NCBI GenBank assembly: GCA_007117185.1
Contig: SKHA01000255.1
Span: forward strand, 1-7,560
DNA length: 7,560 nucleotides
DNA from: Spirochaeta sp.
GTDB lineage: Bacteria; Spirochaetota; Spirochaetia; DSM-27196; Alkalispirochaetaceae
Direction of reading: 5' to 3'
The translations under genes were made by a program, and so were the position numbers. Shown here in pieces: positions 6,297-7,560 of this stretch. The notes beneath the pieces were generated by a model. That model did no database searches. It saw nothing but the letters and a program-made list of their open reading frames with translations, and was not told the DNA's origin. The number at the start of each line of letters is the position of its first letter. The first letter of the stretch is position 1.

Positions 6297-7045
6297 CGCC
6301 AATGGCAGCTGCCGCGATGGCGGCGGAGCTCCTTCCTCCGGGGCGCTACCTGCGACGCGCCCGGGAGTGGTATCTCTACGATCAGCAGGGTGACCGCTAC
6401 CTGGACTTCTGGCAGGGGCGTGGCGCTGCGTTTCTTGGACACCGGCCGCCGGGGCTGGCCCGGACGGTGAAGGAAGAGATTGACCGCGGTTTGTGGTCTC
6501 CCGCCCCCACCAGGTGGCCGTACCGCCTTGAGAAGGTTCTGATGGAACTGTCTGCCGTCGCTGACGTTCCCTCACTGACCCTGGAACCCCGCCCGCTGCG
6601 CTGGTGGCCACTGGCGGGAGTAGTTGCCGAAGCATCGTCGCTCCAGGTGGGCTCGGCAGCGACTGCAGCGGTTCAGGTGGTGCCTCCGGGGGTCCCCGGC
6701 ACCGGGACCCCCGAATCGCCGGTACTCCTGGCCGCAGCGGTGGTGGGGCTGCAGGCGCTGCTGCGGTATCTTCAGGAGACCGAGGCGCACTCCGAGTCGG
6801 CCAGGCGGGTCGAGCTGGCCGGCACCATCGCCTGCCCGCCTGGATATCGGCGGCTGGGTGTGGCGTTCTTCCCCGATCCTGACGAAACGGGAAGGGTGGT
6901 CGGGCGGTATGACGCCAATCGTCGTACCGCCCTGGAGTTGGGATTCGTCCTGCCGCCGACGCCGGGCGAGCCGATCATCTGCCCCGGCGTGCTGGGGCGT
7001 CGGGAGCTGCGCAACTGGGAGGTTCTCAATGACCGCTGGAGTTGA
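6290..7045 (+). CDS. Shortened class III aminotransferase-like protein lacking a catalytic lysine
   Basis: This 251-residue protein resembles class III PLP-dependent aminotransferases at its N-terminus. Residues 19-52 (with LYDQQGDRYLDFWQGRGAAF and LGHRPPGL) match the family's 'lyD.dG.rYlDf..G.g...lGH.hP' opening, and residues 66-87 (RGLWSPAPT, then RLEKVLMEL) match the region that follows. Family members are about 400-450 residues long. Here the PLP-binding large domain is mostly absent, replaced by an Ala/Val/Pro-rich middle (about 105-170). The protein has only two lysines, K61 and K82, both in the N-terminal part, so no Schiff-base lysine exists. The C-terminal part (about 207-246, with LELGFVLPPTPGEPIICPG) could be the small-domain end of the same fold. 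That is inference. The frame is intact, has a good SD, overlaps the helicase by 7 bp and the next gene by 17 bp, and keeps GC-rich third positions, so it looks like a maintained gene, not debris. Transaminase activity is not expected, and a binding or structural role is possible. Confidence 0.7.
   Translation: MVTPMAAAAMAAELLPPGRYLRRAREWYLYDQQGDRYLDFWQGRGAAFLGHRPPGLARTVKEEIDRGLWSPAPTRWPYRLEKVLMELSAVADVPSLTLEPRPLRWWPLAGVVAEASSLQVGSAATAAVQVVPPGVPGTGTPESPVLLAAAVVGLQALLRYLQETEAHSESARRVELAGTIACPPGYRRLGVAFFPDPDETGRVVGRYDANRRTALELGFVLPPTPGEPIICPGVLGRRELRNWEVLNDRWS
7017..7022 (+). promoter_or_regulatory. Shine-Dalgarno of the 100-residue membrane protein gene
   Basis: GGGAGG sits six bases before the ATG at 7029, within the end of the preceding gene. 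It selects this ATG over the in-frame GTG at 7050 and argues against the much longer frame that is open upstream. Confidence 0.75.
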
Positions 7046-7331
7046 CCATGTGAGCATCGTATTTCTCGACCTGGTTCTCTCCGGAGTGGCCGCGTTCTGT
7101 GCGATCATGTTGTGGTCCCTGATCCGCGAGCCCGCGTGGATGCTGGTGATAATCGGCACCATTCTCCGTTTCGGGGAGGTGGTCTTCCAAACATTGAGTC
7201 GTTTTGGTATTATCGTCATCGCCGAGGTTGAGCTTGCAGGACTGCCTCTTTTCTGGTTGCTGATGAGGGGTGTACCCCTGTTGTTTGTCATCGCCGGAAT
7301 TGTCGTGATGATTCGGAACCTGCGGGTCTGA
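7029..7331 (+). CDS. Small integral membrane protein, family not recognised
   Basis: This 100-residue, strongly hydrophobic protein has three or four predicted membrane segments: about 8-30, about 35-56 (less certain, interrupted by RFGE), about 58-66 extending into the following polar EVE, and about 72-96. It ends in a short basic tail (IRNLRV), consistent with a cytoplasmic C-terminus by the positive-inside rule. The few charged residues inside or between segments (E50, R58, E66, E68, R80) could mark loops or a functional site. I do not recognise the family and assign no role. It starts 17 bp before the stop of the aminotransferase-like gene, so the two are probably coupled. Third positions are richer in A/T than in the helicase gene. 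Confidence 0.7.
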   Translation: MTAGVDHVSIVFLDLVLSGVAAFCAIMLWSLIREPAWMLVIIGTILRFGEVVFQTLSRFGIIVIAEVELAGLPLFWLLMRGVPLLFVIAGIVVMIRNLRV

Positions 7332-7348
7332 AACCAGGCACCATAATT

Positions 7349-7356
7349 GAGGAGGA
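7349..7356 (+). promoter_or_regulatory. Strong Shine-Dalgarno of the last gene
   Basis: GAGGAGGA is followed by six bases and the ATG at 7363. It is the best SD in the window and fixes the start of the terminal gene. The rest of the 31-bp gap after the previous stop shows no terminator. Confidence 0.8.
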
Positions 7357-7362
7357 TCTGGT

Positions 7363-7560
7363 ATGGGAGCATTATTGGTTGGTGTTGTCTTTGTTTTGTT
7401 CGCGATTTACGCGGTTCTGCCGGCGTCGATTCCCTTTGCGCTGCTCAACTGGTGGGAGCAGGTGAAGGTGGTTCTGGCCGGGGGCCTTCCCCTGCTGGCG
7501 ATTTTCATCGGTCTGATCGCGATCATGATCGGTATCGCCGATATCAAGGACAAGATTGAA
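7363..7560 (+). CDS. Small membrane protein, 3' truncated by the window, family not recognised
   Basis: The frame is open to the last base and gives 66 residues starting MGALLVGVVF. Two membrane segments are predicted, at about 2-20 and about 37-58. They are separated by a short loop with a WW pair (LNWWEQVK), and a charged tail (DIKDKIE) begins at the end of the window. It lies 31 bp after the preceding membrane-protein gene, in the same direction, and may be a partner in the same operon. I do not recognise the family. Codons ending in T are frequent (GTT, TTT), unlike the G/C-ending usage of the helicase gene. This may reflect membrane-protein composition, different expression or different ancestry. 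Confidence 0.7.
   Translation, partial: MGALLVGVVFVLFAIYAVLPASIPFALLNWWEQVKVVLAGGLPLLAIFIGLIAIMIGIADIKDKIE

Noticed and set aside
6624..7331. A 235-codon frame extending upstream of the small membrane protein
   Set aside because: The upstream part is Arg/Ser-rich shadow sequence of the aminotransferase-like gene. A strong SD directly precedes the ATG at 7029.

Overview
The window is a compact, GC-rich stretch of bacterial chromosome with almost no non-coding DNA. It carries housekeeping and signalling genes. I see no mobile element, CRISPR array, tRNA or rRNA. A methyl-accepting chemotaxis protein points to a motile bacterium. The chemoreceptor hairpin tip and overall gene style would fit a free-living, GC-rich spirochaete (Spirochaeta/Alkalispirochaeta type), but that is a low-confidence guess from memory of such sequences.

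Layout. At 1-291 (+) is the 3' end of an unrecognised gene. It converges on an inositol-monophosphatase-family phosphatase at 349-1197 (-). A 64-bp divergent promoter region separates that gene from an FkbM-family SAM-dependent methyltransferase at 1262-2071 (+). The methyltransferase converges on, and overlaps by 17 bp, a 603-residue chemoreceptor at 2055-3866 (-). A second divergent region, 61 bp long, separates the chemoreceptor from a co-directional cluster that runs to the end of the window. That cluster holds a 74-residue DUF2007-type protein (3928-4152), a PcrA/UvrD helicase (4149-6296), a shortened class III aminotransferase-like protein without a catalytic lysine (6290-7045), a 100-residue membrane protein (7029-7331) and a second small membrane protein cut by the window end (7363 onward). 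The first four cluster genes overlap one another, and the last follows after 31 bp, so they look like one operon.

The most striking signal is in the two divergent intergenic regions. They share one architecture: overlapping back-to-back -35 hexamers built on a TTGGCAA/TTGCCA core, with -10 hexamers placed so that transcription should begin at the start codon. Three of the four genes have a TANA(C/G)T-type -10, exactly six bases, then the start codon (GTG, GTG and ATG), with no Shine-Dalgarno. The fourth is similar but weaker. By contrast, the last three operon genes have strong Shine-Dalgarno sequences. This suggests a two-mode system: leaderless first genes and SD-led or coupled downstream genes.

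The second notable item is the aminotransferase-like gene. It keeps recognisable N-terminal (and perhaps C-terminal) small-domain sequence but has lost most of the cofactor-binding domain, while remaining tightly embedded in an operon with the helicase.
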